Below are positions 1 through 11,999 of a stretch of 64,000 nt of DNA, one piece after another. The DNA is taken from contig CM069432.1 in assembly GCA_035610365.1 (NCBI GenBank), positions 181,087,027 to 181,151,026 on the forward strand, read 5' to 3'. The stretch's first letter is position 1. Each line of letters opens with the position of its first letter. The notes beneath the pieces were generated by a model. The model was given only the letters and a program-made list of their open reading frames with translations, did no database searches and was not told the DNA's origin. Source of the DNA: Aquatica leii. Its lineage: Eukaryota > Arthropoda > Insecta > Coleoptera > Lampyridae. The position numbers were made by a program, and so were the translations under genes.

Positions 1-1739
1 TTAATTACTGTACACATATTCATATTATTGTATATAACAACACTATCTCTAAAAAAATCACAACTTTCACGGAACTGATCTTAGACAAAAACTGATAAAA
101 CATGTAAAGCAGAAGAGGCCTTCTCTGAAACTACACAGCGTCTTGCGGGTCATAGAGAGTAAATATCACAGACACGTGCTAGAAAATTCAGTTAAAAATG
201 CTCAGAGCGGCTCGCTAGCCAAAACATTAGAAAGTCACAGGTTGGTGCTAGAAAGTTAACAATTATGTAATTTTTGAATAAATATATTTAGTGATATTAT
301 ATTTAACAGTATAGAAGCAACTTTGTTTATGTGGATCTTTATTGTTACTCTTTCACACAAAAACACAAAAACAAGTAGACAAAGCAAAATGTTTAATGTT
401 TCTTGTTTATTAGAAAAACGGCAAATGGCGCTGTTTTCTAAATGGCGCTAACAAAATCCTTTAAACTTTGCATATAAGCTTTGTCGATTTTGCTCATAAA
501 TCTCTTTCAACACAAGTGACAAGATTTTAATTTTTTCTGCAAAAAGTGTCAAAAACTAAAAATCTACGTTTGCGAAGCCGCGCGAGTAATCTAGCAGTTA
601 ATAAAATGATTTACAAGCGGCATCTAATTATGACAACAATAATTGTTATTTCCAAAAATTGGCAGCTTATACAGTAATTGTAAAAAATTTTGAACTTTGT
701 TAATTTATTCTTTTATTATATGTTTCAAACAGGCAACATAAACGTATCTAAAAAAGTTATACTTTACATTAAGTTTTTATAGCGTTAGTTAATACTATAG
801 TTAATTGCACAGAACATAAAAATTAAATTTATCTGTAAGGATACACACATACACAAAAAACATTATAATATGGAATTGTCAATGATATTTAATCGCTATT
901 CATAATCGACTAAGTTTGAAAAATGTTTTTTGTAAAACAAATAACATTAAGTTAATTGAAAATAACAATTGTAACATCATCACTACTTTTTTCATAAATA
1001 CTTCATACTTTTGCAACCGCCTTCATTAAGAACGCTTTTTCAATTTATAAGTTTTCTTGCTGAAAACTCTATCATATAATATAAACTTGCTAAAAACACG
1101 TTGTATAAAAACGTATAAAACTTAATGATACTATGTATATAATTACAATCACAACTTTCTCATAATTTTAATCAATTGCGATGCGTTTCGAGCATCATTA
1201 ATAAATGAATACATTAATTAATTTATATTGTACAATATAACCTCAAAATAACGCCAATAATGATATTTTATATGATTAAAGTGTATTTTGTGCAAAATAA
1301 ACATTTTGTAGTTTTGTAAAAAATTTGTAAATACACACTGCTCTTAATGATTAGCAAATATAAAAAAACTTGTGTGGTCACCACACGACTTTCCTATAAG
1401 GAATGATGAAGAAATGTATTTTTGTAAGGTTTCGTTGTCATAAAACCACTTTGAAGTGATATGTTTGTATTAAAAACGATTAGTAAATTGCCAATTAACC
1501 AAACTTTTGTGCAACCGGTTATTTATTTTTTCTAAAAAAAAATCGTCGCAGGATTTGAATCTAGATTATATAATGGAAATCACTTTAAATTATAAATTAA
1601 ATATCTAATAAACTGTTAATATCAGAAAAAAAATTATTTGAATAAATTGTTAGGAAGAATTATCTTGATAAGAAACTATAAAAATAATTCGAATAATTTA
1701 CATTCGTACAAAATTATATAAGAAAAACTGTTCGAAATG
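1..1739. other. AT-rich DNA, no gene recognised
   Basis: No convincing coding exon was found on either strand. The stretch around 100-240 is richer in GC than its surroundings but has stops in all frames I read. A short palindrome, 7-bp arms around one base, lies at 1372-1386. Confidence 0.5.
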
Positions 1740-2066
1740 GCAGATACACCTACTTCCGGTATCTTTATCAGATTTATTTTTTGATAAAGCCGAGAGAATA
1801 TGAAAATCCAGCTCTATACCAAATTTCAAGTTACTAGGACTTTTGGTTCGAGAGTTATAGTGAGTACATCGTTACACACAGACAGACACAAACACAGACA
1901 CCCAAAAATTTTTTGTCAAAAATTTTTTTTTCGACTTAGGATACCTCGAAACGTAAACTTATGCAAAAAAATTTTTTTTTTGTGCAAATTGTACGGTGTA
2001 TTTAGAACGTTTGGACCTGTGGTATGTTTGGACACGAAGGATTTTATAAGAATTGGGGAATCTTAA
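1740..2066 (+). repeat. Possible dispersed repeat with CAGACA-rich segment
   Basis: The segment combines a 'tctataccaaatttcaagtt' type phrase, a run of ACACAGACAGACA at about 1874-1900 and homopolymer runs of T. Phrases of this kind are common in interspersed repeats of insect genomes, often near non-LTR element ends. An 88-codon open frame crosses it (1800-2066), but its product is low in complexity and matches nothing I know, so I do not call it a gene. Confidence 0.25.
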
Positions 2067-2879
2067 AAGAAATTATCTAGAACTACTGCAAGTATGTACT
2101 GAAATCACTACTTTTTTTATTAGTGTAAATTTTAACGTGGTTTTTTAATGGTGTAATGTTTGACTGTCAATGTTTCAAATTTTAATTTTGTATTTCATTT
2201 ATACAAAATAATTATCCTTGTGTGTCGACGTTATGGAATCCTGGACCTGCATAGAAATTGGTACACCAGCCAGAGTTCAACTCTCTAAATGCAGAAGATC
2301 TTTACTGGTGCTTCTCCAAAAAGAAAAGTGCAGTTATTTTTGTTAAATTCATATATTTTTATAACAATTTTTAACACTCATAAATAAATATTGTATGTGT
2401 CTAATTAAAATTTAAATAGAAGTTTTTTATATCTATTCTTCTTTCAAATAAACATTAACTTTTAAATCAAATCATGGTGAAGATTCAATTAACAAACTCA
2501 CGTACACAAACTAAATAAATATGTCTTTAGTTATAAACCAGATGAATTTGATTTAAACATTCAGATACTTAATAAATTGTATATGATAGATCAAATTAAA
2601 TACTTTGTACATTAAAACAAGAGAACTAGAACTTTAAAACGACCATTGCTAGCATTGAAATAAAAATATCGAACTATCTTGTTTTGAAATCTAATTTTTT
2701 TTATTGTTAGTAAATATCTTTAAGGAAACACTTTACTTGTTTTAAGCAAATATGTCTTAGAATTATATGAAAGTCACTATTTACTCAAAATAAAGTAATT
2801 TACCTTAACTTAAGAAAAAAAATTTTTGTGTGCAGAAACGTTAACACAAACCAAAGCAGTTGCTCATAAAATCAAAGTT
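2067..2879. other. No gene recognised
   Basis: AT-rich. A GC-richer patch at 2220-2335 can be read for about 30 codons in more than one frame, but no family was recognised. Confidence 0.4.
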
Positions 2880-3125
2880 GTTCAAAGATCGGTGTAAAAA
2901 GCAATGTCAAATAATAGGTTAACAGATTTAATAAGAAATAATACAGTTAAAAAACAAACTAAAATAAAAACTTTTATCAAAAGCCTAACTGGGATTGGGT
3001 AAGACACGTCGCAAAAATCTCAGAAAAAAATGAATCAGAAAGCTACTAGTACAAAGGCCGAAAACAAAACGATTGCGTTCACCAAGAAAAACAAAATAAT
3101 ACCTGTCGTGTTGAGCTGGTCGTAC
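2880..3125 (+). pseudogene. LINE ORF2 C-terminal fragment (degenerate)
   Basis: A plus-strand frame through about 2985-3100 reads NWDWVRHVAKISEKNE, with further basic residues after one stop. This matches the 'K(W)xWxGHVAR' segment near the C-terminus of insect endonuclease/reverse-transcriptase LINEs. The upstream part (about 2900-2985) reads as a basic segment preceding the motif, in a different frame. The frame is broken by at least one stop and one shift, and no RT core is present, so this is a short dead fragment. The LINE clade is uncertain; RTE-like is possible. Confidence 0.45.
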
Positions 3126-4351
3126 ACTAATGAATAACTTAGTTATAATGAATTGAAAATCTTAGTAAGTAATATTTTAAGATGCATTTGTTTCTTTTAA
3201 TATATTTTTTAAAGGTTCTATGTGATATGTTTACACTGTCGCCGTTTTTTAAATATGTTTGTGCAGAACAAACTTGTTTCTGTATTAACAAAACTGTCTT
3301 TTAATTACCTAGTAAAAAATCTATACTTGATATTTAGTTTTTATTTTTTTATGAATTCTTTTCTAGCATTTTTCTAATGTGAATAGTTTTTTTTTATTTT
3401 ATTATAAAAAATTTTAAAAAGTCATTAAACAGAACTACGCTACATTCAATGCTTAATAATGCTACATATTCAAAAAGAAAACAAATAATACTAAAACAAA
3501 GAGTGGTCGATTTATAATTTACCTGTTACAAAATATTTGCAATTCTCAAAACAACATAAAACGACTTCAAAATTATACTAATACAAGAACTACATGACGG
3601 TGACTAGCAAATACTAACAAAATTTTGTGAATGACTAATTAATCACAATCGTGTAATTAATGCTATATTTTGGAGCAATGATTCACGTTTTACAAGAGAT
3701 ATATCAAATAGAAAAAATAACCACTATAGAAACGACTGAAATCCTAGAGAGATACAATCATGCAGATTTTAAACCAGATTCTCTATGAACATATGGCATA
3801 TGTTGTAAATGATTTCATTTAAAAAAAAAACCGGTCACTATTCGGCGTGATATGTGGTTTTAACACTATTTAGAAACTGTTAAAGATGTTTTACGTGATA
3901 TGTAATAATCAAGTAGCAATTGATGATCGTTTAGGGGTACCTTAAACAAACAGTTTATGTCAGCGTTCCCGACAACATTGAAAACCTCAAAAACAGTCAA
4001 ATATTTCAGTATATGTTTCAAAACAATGGAAGACACATTAAACGTGTGAATTTAATTATCGAGATGTAGTATGTCTGTTATAGTGTTTCATTGGTTTTCT
4101 AAAACTACTGTTCTTGTTTTGATGTTTTTATTCGCATTTATCAGAATTTCTTAACAAAGTTATACATCTATTCGCAAATCACAACATTAGTCTATAAGAA
4201 AAAGTTATGTAATATTTGTTTGTTTTAGAACATTAATTATTTTTTAATAATTTAGTAGCGCTTTTCTTGGTAATTGTTTGAAGATGTCAAAAGTTAAGGG
4301 TTTTTGAGATATTTAGACGTTTTTGAGATTTTACACATTTGTAAAATCAAA
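3126..4351. other. AT-rich DNA, no gene recognised
   Basis: No protein motif, RNA gene or clear terminal repeat was seen on either strand. Confidence 0.4.
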
Positions 4352-5448
4352 CTTAAAAATTCAAGTTTAAGCTGCAATATTTGTATCACTATTCATTCAA
4401 ATGATTATCTTTTAAAAAACCTTTTGTAGAGGACCAACACACAAACAGAGTGTTCAAAATATAATGCCAAAGTTAACAACATTTATATGCGTACAACTCA
4501 ATTTTTTTAAATAGAACGACCTATGCATAATAGGATGGTTAAAAACACAATAAAATTCTGCATCAATTGATATAACGGTTTCCTATACCTATCTTTACCA
4601 GTTAATGAGTTAAGTATTTGTTTGATATTAGTACAAATTTTAATTAAAAAATCTTCTAGTGACAAGATCCTAAATCGCAATCACCACAATTTATTTAGAG
4701 TTAGTTTATGAAAATCCGTTGAGTTGTTCCAAAGTTATAGACATTTCTATGAAAAAACCTTTAAACACTTCTCACCTCTTTATTTTCGGAGACAAGGCGA
4801 AGAGTATTTAACGAGAAATACTGATTTTATATAAGCTTAAGAAAGCATATATGTTTTTGTTACCTTAATAAGGCGAAACTCCGAGAAACTTCACTAATGT
4901 AATTCAAGATAGCGGTTACGCCCCCTGGTAGTTATTTTACAAACTTAAAAATTATTTCTAGGATTTTCTCTTTACAAACCTTTACAATGAGCGATAAAAT
5001 TTATACTTATTAAAGCTTATTAACAGATAAAGAGGGGTCTGGGGAATTATCATTCTAATCTAATGTTTATTGACAGATTAGTGACAGATATCATATGTAT
5101 GTATTACTTATCTTACTACCTGGAATAATGAAATAATTGAAATTTGTACTAATATCAAACAAATTCTTATAACTCATTAACTGTTAAAAATGGGTATAGG
5201 GAACCCTTATACCAATCCACGCAGAATTTTATTGAGTTTTTAACCATCCTAATATGTACAGGCCCCCCGTTTAAAAAAATTGAGTTTTACGCATGAAAAA
5301 GTAGTTAACTTTGGCATTATATTATAAACATTTTGTATGTGTATTAAACTTTTACAAAATGTTGTTGAAAAGATGATAATTTAAATAAATAGTGATAGAA
5401 ATATCGCAGCATAATCTTCATAATTTAACAAGATTTGAATTTTTCAAG
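4352..5448. repeat. Foldback repeat, about 300-bp inverted arms
   Basis: The left arm (about 4352-4660) reappears inverted at about 5125-5448. Shared blocks include 'ataatgccaaagttaac' (left), 'aggatggttaaaaac' and 'tttgttttgatattagtaca'-like text read in opposite directions. The arms differ by many substitutions and small indels; the right arm carries an extra block of about 20 bp near its outer end. The 460-bp middle has no recognised coding sequence. This fits an old foldback or long-TIR non-autonomous DNA element. No target duplication was identified, so the outer limits are approximate. Confidence 0.6.
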
Positions 5449-7406
5449 TCAACATTAATAAAAGGTATAACATTCCATATAAAATAAAAATCTGATCTCA
5501 CTTCTGGTATAACCGGAAGTGATAGGTTCTTAAATAGAATTTATTTATAAAGACAATAACCATTTCAAAAAAATCAAAATTTAAATTATGATTGAAAGTA
5601 TAAAAACTTTTAACGAACGGGTTACGTAAAAAAACCCTGTATAATTACGTCTATAATTACCACCTAATAGGTGGAATTCAAATATTCTTACTACTCGTTG
5701 ATGTGTATTTAAATTTAAAAAAACTTTAGACGATTTTACCCTACAAAGTTTACACGAGGTAAGTAAAAATACATCAGTTTAATAGTCAGGTTCTGATCAA
5801 GAAATATAATACTTAAAAAAAAACTAAAACCTATATGAATAAAAACAGAGGAACATATCCATACAATAAATAAGTTTAAAGAAAAATTGTATATACTTAC
5901 CTGAGTTAATGTAATACTCCTTTGAAAGTAATCGGAAAACCATCGTTTTTTATATAACAGTCAAAAAAATTTCAAATGATAATATAGAAATGATTATTTA
6001 TTTGTTGTTATACCAAATAATAAAAAAAACAACTTAAAAATTTGGTTTGTACAAAAGTATAGCGTTATATATACTTATTCAAGGCCTTCAGTAAAAACTT
6101 TTATAATAAAAAAAATTAAAATCAATCAGTGTTAAGAGTACGCTAAAACAATAAAAAGTCGTACCATATCTTGACGGAATTGACTCAAAAATTTATATAC
6201 GTATGTACCTATATGTATTATTTGAATATATTAGGTCACTTTTAAAATAAATTTTAATAACTTAAAACACTATCTCTTATATAAACACAATTTGTATGTT
6301 GCGTGTGTTTAAAATAAAAAATATGTATTTCACATACAAATAATCAGTTTTGTGTAGCACGTAGATTATTACTTACAATTAGCACTAATTATCAAAAAAC
6401 ACATAAACCGTGGTAGAAAGTCAAACTTACAACGAACTTGTTTTTGCATTTCAGTTACGAGATATCGCAAAAATCCACGAAATACAATTGATATACAATT
6501 TAATAAACAAATAATATTTATAAGCCAATAAAATTAACAATTAAAATTAGCATGTTTATAGAAAATTAAAAAATAATTCTAATTTGAAATCAAACGGTTA
6601 AATTAAACAAAAAATAAACAATGTTTATATTATTGTTTAATACCCTTGATTTTAATTATTTATTTGTTTTATGTTGTTTGTTTGTATAGCCAATGATAGC
6701 AAGTAATGTCATCAGATGTTTTTGTGTTGATAAGGTTGGTTTATGCTTTTAAAGGAATAATAGAATACTACGACTCATTTGTAACTAGGCGTCTTTTAAT
6801 TATATATTCTATTTACACTATTTTAATATATACTTGAAACTCAAAAAGTCACTAAATATGTAAAAAATAGTTTGCTTATGCTCTAAACAAAGAAAATTTA
6901 GAATGCCTACTTTTTAATATTTGACACTTTGTATTTGCTTAACTATAACAAAAATAATTTTATTTATTGTAAAAACTACAGCAATCGATAGAAAACTAAG
7001 TAGATTAAAGCAAAAAATAATTTGTTACGTTAACAATTATTTTATGCATAACGAGTTAGGCTTTACGCAGTGCAGTATACAAATTTTAATAAAAAAGAAT
7101 TTGTTTCATTTAATTTATTTTCTAATTATTTTAACGCTAATGTTTGTAATGAAATAAAAACGAGTTTGAATCATGTCAACGTTATAAACAAAGTTGTCAG
7201 TTTTGTTGTTTTTTATTAGAGATATTATTCTCAAACAGATTCTATCTCACCGTCGCACAGATTTCAAGTTGGTACCTTTTATTAACAATAGCAATATTAA
7301 TATACTCAAAATGTTTGTTGCATGTTTTGGTTTATTTTAAGTGTTCTATGAGAATTTGTTTGGAAACTTTATCAGTTTAAGTCTAAAGCAACAACCACGA
7401 AACAAC
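5449..7406. other. AT-rich DNA, no gene recognised
   Basis: Only a short hairpin (5498-5522, arms TCACTTCTGG/CCGGAAGTGA with one mismatch) stands out. A 78-codon open frame at 6921-7157 is low-complexity and probably fortuitous. Confidence 0.4.
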
Positions 7407-7610
7407 TTTTGTCTATTTTGGTACTCTAACAAGTACTTTAAAGAACTCGTTTGAGTTGTTTAAAGTAACACTTTAAAGCACCCGAACTATGGTTTTGTTA
7501 GATTGGCAATACTGATATTTGATAATTAGAAAACTCCTCGCTTCGCAACTCGTTTTCTAAACTTGGTCTCGTGCGCTAAAATGGAATCTTCGGAAACTAG
7601 TCCTTTAATG
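7407..7610 (+). repeat. Small interspersed repeat, copy A
   Basis: About 100 bp (7407-7506) is repeated in reverse orientation at 21727-21817, and a shorter distal block (around 7592-7605, 'aaactagtcctt') is also shared. Copy A carries an extra segment of about 80 bp (7507-7590) that includes a TTAGAAAAC...GTTTTCTAA hairpin, absent from copy B. The pair is best explained as a short non-autonomous transposon family. Confidence 0.55.
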
Positions 7611-8329
7611 TACTATTTTTTATTTGTAGATTTTGGGCATTTGAATCTAGGGATCTAGGGACAGTAGCTAATGGTGTATTTTAACAGGTGAAAAACATCT
7701 GGTTCCAAGTTAAGCGTCAGCGGATGGTCACAAAACATATGTATATACAGTATTTAAATGTTGTAATTATATTTAGTAGTTACGCGTTGTAAACATTGAA
7801 GTACAAGTACACAAATTTTTAGACAATTTTGTTATACTATTTTATTATATAATAATACTACACTATTATTACTGAACTACTTTAACGACCGGTTCCACCA
7901 ACTCTGCTTAAATCGTTGGATAACTAACCGTGAATAAAATTAATCAAAAAAGTTAGTCGGAATTAAAACGTAAAGTGTTCCACTAAAATATTTATATCTA
8001 TAATTAATGAAATTGTTTTGCTTGTCTAAATTCAGTTTATGTTTACAATAGCTATCCTAATTGGTGACATATAGTCACGTGAAACATATGACATTTTTAT
8101 GTCATTTTATGTTCTACTATACGTGTTACCGTTAGTTAACACTGTTATATTATATGTAAAAATGTTATGTTTGGCAACCCTGCCAGAACATATATATAGT
8201 TACAGATTTTTACGTGTTGTGTATTGAATTGCCATTTTTGTTTTTCTCAATTTATTTAATAATTAAATACAGTAAAACGATATTGTGTACATTTTTTGTT
8301 GTGTAACAAACACTGTGTTATCATCTTTA
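7611..8329. other. No gene recognised
   Basis: AT-rich, with no coding motif or repeat border that I can support. Confidence 0.4.
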
Positions 8330-8460
8330 ACTCAGAATTGCTTAGGAAAAACTAAACTAAAAAAGAAGCTTGAAAAGCAAGCAATGGCCTAAGGTCTAAA
8401 CAACGAAAAATTGCAATCAGAATTGCTAAAACAACATTTATTAAAAAAATAACATTATGT
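8330..8460 (+). pseudogene. Possible accessory ORF remnant of Harbinger element
   Basis: A plus-strand frame reads a charged, coiled-coil-like segment (KLKKKLEKQAMA, then LNNEKLQSELLKQHL) interrupted by one stop. PIF/Harbinger elements usually carry a second Myb/SANT- or MADF-type ORF with a similar charged C-terminal helix, convergent with the transposase. The transposase remnant lies just downstream on the opposite strand, which suits that layout. There is no diagnostic residue, so this is only a suggestion. Confidence 0.2.
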
Positions 8461-8692
8461 TTATTTCGTTAACTCAACAATCAAAAAATTACATAAAAAT
8501 ACTTGTTTAGTATGTACCAAACATATCTACTTATCGTTAAAATAAATTTCTTTCTTTTACTAGTTACCACAATAATTATTATTTCGAATTTAAGTAAATA
8601 TTTAGTTTTTAAAATAGTTAATTAAAATTCTCCAAGCAATAACATTGTCATATTGTTCCCTATAGCTAGCATTATGCAATTTTTTTTTTAAA

Positions 8693-9180
8693 TTACGTCC
8701 TATTGAATATTGTTAGATCGTCTTGAGGTAAAAGTTCTGCAGCTAATCGTGCTTTGTTATGTAGAATTGCAGTATCTACTATAATCGAAAAAACATTGTG
8801 TTTTTTTAAATATACATTATTGTTGCTAAACATGGAAATCTAGATTTCCAAATGCCATTTGTTCTTTCAAGGACACCGCGAGTTCTTATTTGCAATCGTT
8901 AAAAACGTGTTCAGCATTTGTTTGAGAATCTAATTGCGGCGTTATAAAATATAATTTAAGTACAAAACCATTATCGCCCAAAATTCAACCATTGTCAAAT
9001 TTGGAAACTTCTAACCGCGCTTGTAGCCGAGAATTGTTTAATATGGTGGCATTGTGAGTTCCTCCAGGCCAACAAGCAACAATCTCTATTATTCTTATGT
9101 AAGTATCGTATGTAGCGTGAAAAATAACTTTTTCTATTCCTAAAGACTTCAGTATTGCTTCCTTCTTAAAACACAACAGA
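8693..9180 (-). pseudogene. PIF/Harbinger transposase C-terminal half (HARBI1-like)
   Basis: Degenerate DDE_Tnp_4-type transposase on the minus strand. From the 5' side it reads VIFHATYDTYIRIIEIVACW and PGGTHNATILNNSRL (about 9120-9025). This is the WPGSTHD block that carries a catalytic aspartate in the family, here changed to asparagine. A GDNG block follows near 8970, then VERTNGIWKSRFPCLAT-like text around 8850 and an ILHNKA block near 8760. The frame ends at 8693. At least two frameshifts and a stop separate the blocks. The N-terminal half with the first catalytic aspartate is missing, so it cannot be active. The family call is firm; element ends were not found. Confidence 0.75.
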
Positions 9181-9360
9181 TTCTACATTATTGTAAAACA
9201 TGATAGTGCGCTTTGTTTCACAAAATTAACAAGAAATAATAACTAACACAGACGTCCTGAGGTTAGGAGTTGCACACGCATTTCATTTTAATCACGATTA
9301 GTGGTCTAACCAATCAAAAAAAAATAAAAAAATGGACAAAACAGATGTTAGAAATACAAG

Positions 9361-9762
9361 TTGTTAAAAATATATAAAAAAACACCGTATGATGAACCAA
9401 GTGAAGACTTGTATTTATTTTGTCTACGAAATACTCTGTATACGAGTTTGAAGTTCGTGCTGTTGGTTTTGCAATTCTTATTCTATTGCTTGATTGCTTT
9501 AACTTTAATCGCTAAATACGCTTTACGTTCCGAAGTGGTGCAGTATTTTGCACTTTCAACTTGTGGCTGCAATCTACTAAATGCGCTTGGTTTTGATTTT
9601 CCTATAAGTGTTTTTCTGCTATTTATTTCGGTGGTTAACATTCTTTTTTCTCTTGAAGAAAATGAGTTCCGTTTACTGGTTAGTCATCGAAGAATATTAT
9701 GTGCAATTCTTGTCAAATACGTAGTGGTTGCAGGTGAAAACTTTTTTTTAAATTTCTCTTAA
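9361..9762 (+). other. Long open frame without ATG, hydrophobic, unassigned
   Basis: A 133-codon open frame, long for such AT-rich DNA, encodes a hydrophobic product with about three possible membrane segments (roughly residues 28-52, 76-95 and 107-122). It has no ATG; its first usable codon is TTG and a stop lies three codons upstream. It could be an internal exon of a membrane protein, since a GTGAAA donor-like site lies near 9734, or it could be chance. No family was recognised, and the opposite strand shows only short frames. Confidence 0.15.
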
Positions 9763-9949
9763 TGTCGGCTCCAATAACATGTAGTTAGTTTAACTAAATT
9801 TCTCTTTTTTAGCAACGATTGGGGATATCGATTATAACGTAGCGTACACATTATGAATGTGATGAAGAGAGTCGAGAATTAATTGATTTACCCGTCTCAG
9901 GCTTAAAAAAGTTTCTAAAATATAACTATTATATAATTTTGGTGCGGTT

Positions 9950-10740
9950 ATTGTGAGTGATCAGATTAGTAGTTCTCTTTATTTTGGCAATTTCTTTAAG
10001 TATAAAAGTAGCAATCAATGGACTTTTTCTGACCCGATATTTTACTTGGATGATAACTGCAGACCAACACTTGAAAGTCTGTTTCTCGGAAGACAACCTC
10101 TAACATATTTTTAACTGTCCTACAATCGTGTTGATCTAAGCCACAGCCAAATTTGGGTACTGACAGATTCCATTTGCGACTGTAGCTGCTTCTTGATTGG
10201 GTAAGGCGTAAACCTTTCTCTATTTTCTGACATAATCCATCGTCGCTAGGATGTATTTGTTTCTCGAATCAGGCAGTAGATGTCCTGCGGTGTTTATTGC
10301 CACTCTTTCTAACGGGCTTCTCGCGTTATACTACTTCATCGGTGCTTTACGCTTTATTGCTAGACCATTTCCTGATATGCAGACTGTGCACTTACGGCAT
10401 CATGTCATGACGTTTTCTTTGCAGTTTATCTAGTAGAATCTTTTTCGAACTTTTTTCAATGTCTTCCTTATGCAAAACTGTTTTTCTGATGTAGCATCGT
10501 GCAGAACACTTGTGACACAAGGTTTTTTGACACTACCAACTGCAGTCTATTTTCCGTGCTTTCGACATTCTAGGGATAGCTTAAAAAGGCCGTCTTTTGT
10601 TTTCAAAGAGTCTCACTGCGCCCAATACGTTTTGATGCTTCTGCCCAAAGCACTCACTTCTTTCTAGGTTGGTCGTCAACCGTTTTCTTTCCAGTTTACG
10701 AGTAATTTTATTTTGGGATCGTTTTCTTGTTCGCGACGCA
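9950..10740 (-). pseudogene. Gypsy integrase remnant
   Basis: Minus-strand reading gives the pre-integrase segment (LRREQENDPKIKLLVNWKE, about 10735), then an HH-CC zinc-binding region (about 10620-10390) and the catalytic core with APLERVAI-like and SRNKYILATMDYV text (about 10320-10230), followed by LPNQEAATVA. The core aspartate of the usual 'DxxGP' motif is replaced (INTAG). Frame breaks occur every 20-60 codons. Confidence 0.75.
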
Positions 10741-10899
10741 ACTGCTTACGTTTCCACTTGTCATGAACCATAGAAGTTCTCTAGAAACATTTGACTTTTT
10801 CTTTGTCGTCTGTAGCTGCAGTCTGCCGGACATGGTCTTATGAACAAAGCTTTAGCGTTTCGTACAGTGTTCTGTGTCATAGTCATAGCTGTTTTTTTA

Positions 10900-11110
10900 C
10901 GATTCTTGGATTCCCATTCTACCTGTCAGTAACCATTATGTAAATCTAACGTAGAAAACTACTGGGATTCTGACAGGGTGCCTAACGTATCGTCAATTCT
11001 TGGTAAAGGGTAGCTGTTCTTTTTGGTCATGTCGTTAAGCTGTCTGTAGTCTACACAAAACCTCGTGGATCCATTTTTCTTTTTTACGAGTACTACTAGG
11101 GAAACCCATG
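10900..11110 (-). pseudogene. Gypsy reverse transcriptase, N-terminal fragment
   Basis: On the minus strand around 11100-11040 the frame reads [18 protein letters not shown], the fingers motif of Gypsy [18 protein letters not shown] follows, then FSTLDLHNGY near 10940, which carries the first catalytic aspartate of the palm. The sequence then leaves the RT alignment; the YxDD box is absent because of a deletion. Confidence 0.75.
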
Positions 11111-11375
11111 GGCTATTTGAAGATCACACATTTTCTTTCCATATCCGTAATTATTTGTTTAATTAGTTAGTTAGTTACTCCTTTGGAACCACTCTCCAGC
11201 TCAAACACACCTTGATACTGTTCTATCAACATTGTAACTTTAGCCAGCTAGTCTTGACTGAGGTTTTGGCATTTGGAAGTAAGAAATGTCTAATAGATGT
11301 TGTAGACACTTCTTTGGCGACGTATCTTTATTAGACTTTACGCATCTCAAATTTAATATACTGGCGTGCATTGGC

Positions 11376-11925
11376 CTACCACGGTGTTTTTTTTAACGTT
11401 ATTGGATCTGAGTTGATATTCAAGATCTTTACTGGCATTGTGTTTTTCACTCGCACTGAAGATCTGCTAACGAGTAATCCTTTTTCAACTAAATTGTGCT
11501 CCATTGGTTCAATCGCGCAAATATAACCTTGCCGTAGATTTCTTCCGAGGCGTTCCAACACCACAATTTCAGTCCTTGCAGACAGAGTCGCGTCTTCACT
11601 CAATAAGACTCGCACGACTGCCTTCTCTGACAAATAAAAAGGAGTTTCTTTACTGTCGATCTTTAAGACATCGTTTTTCATATATAATCAAATCTATACT
11701 TCTTTATAGCATCTATTCCCAAGATAACTTTTTCAGTGATGTCGGCTATGTACTATATTTCCCAAACCAATAGTCACTTGTACTTGTCCGTGAGTAGGTA
11801 TTTCTTCGCCCGTCGCATGTCGAAATTGTTACTGGTGATGCATTTTTTCGTAATATGCCCAGACAAATGATAGTTTTCGTTGCTCCCGTGTCAACCAATA
11901 CCTAAACACTTTATCCATTGATCTT
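11376..11925 (-). pseudogene. Gypsy protease and protease-RT linker remnant
   Basis: The 11376-11681 frame is open for 101 codons and contains VVRVLLSEDATLSARTE and PVKILNINSDPITL, the linker between protease and reverse transcriptase in Gypsy Pol. Upstream (about 11690-11925) the protease region is legible only in pieces, including ADITEKVILGIDAIKKYRF, which matches the C-terminal protease strand-helix. The catalytic DTG triad region is too damaged to confirm. Confidence 0.6.
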
Positions 11926-11999
11926 GCTATTGAAATAAATGCTATACAATTGCTACATGGGCAATGCCATTTTAATAGTTATCTTTGGTACAAAACTAG

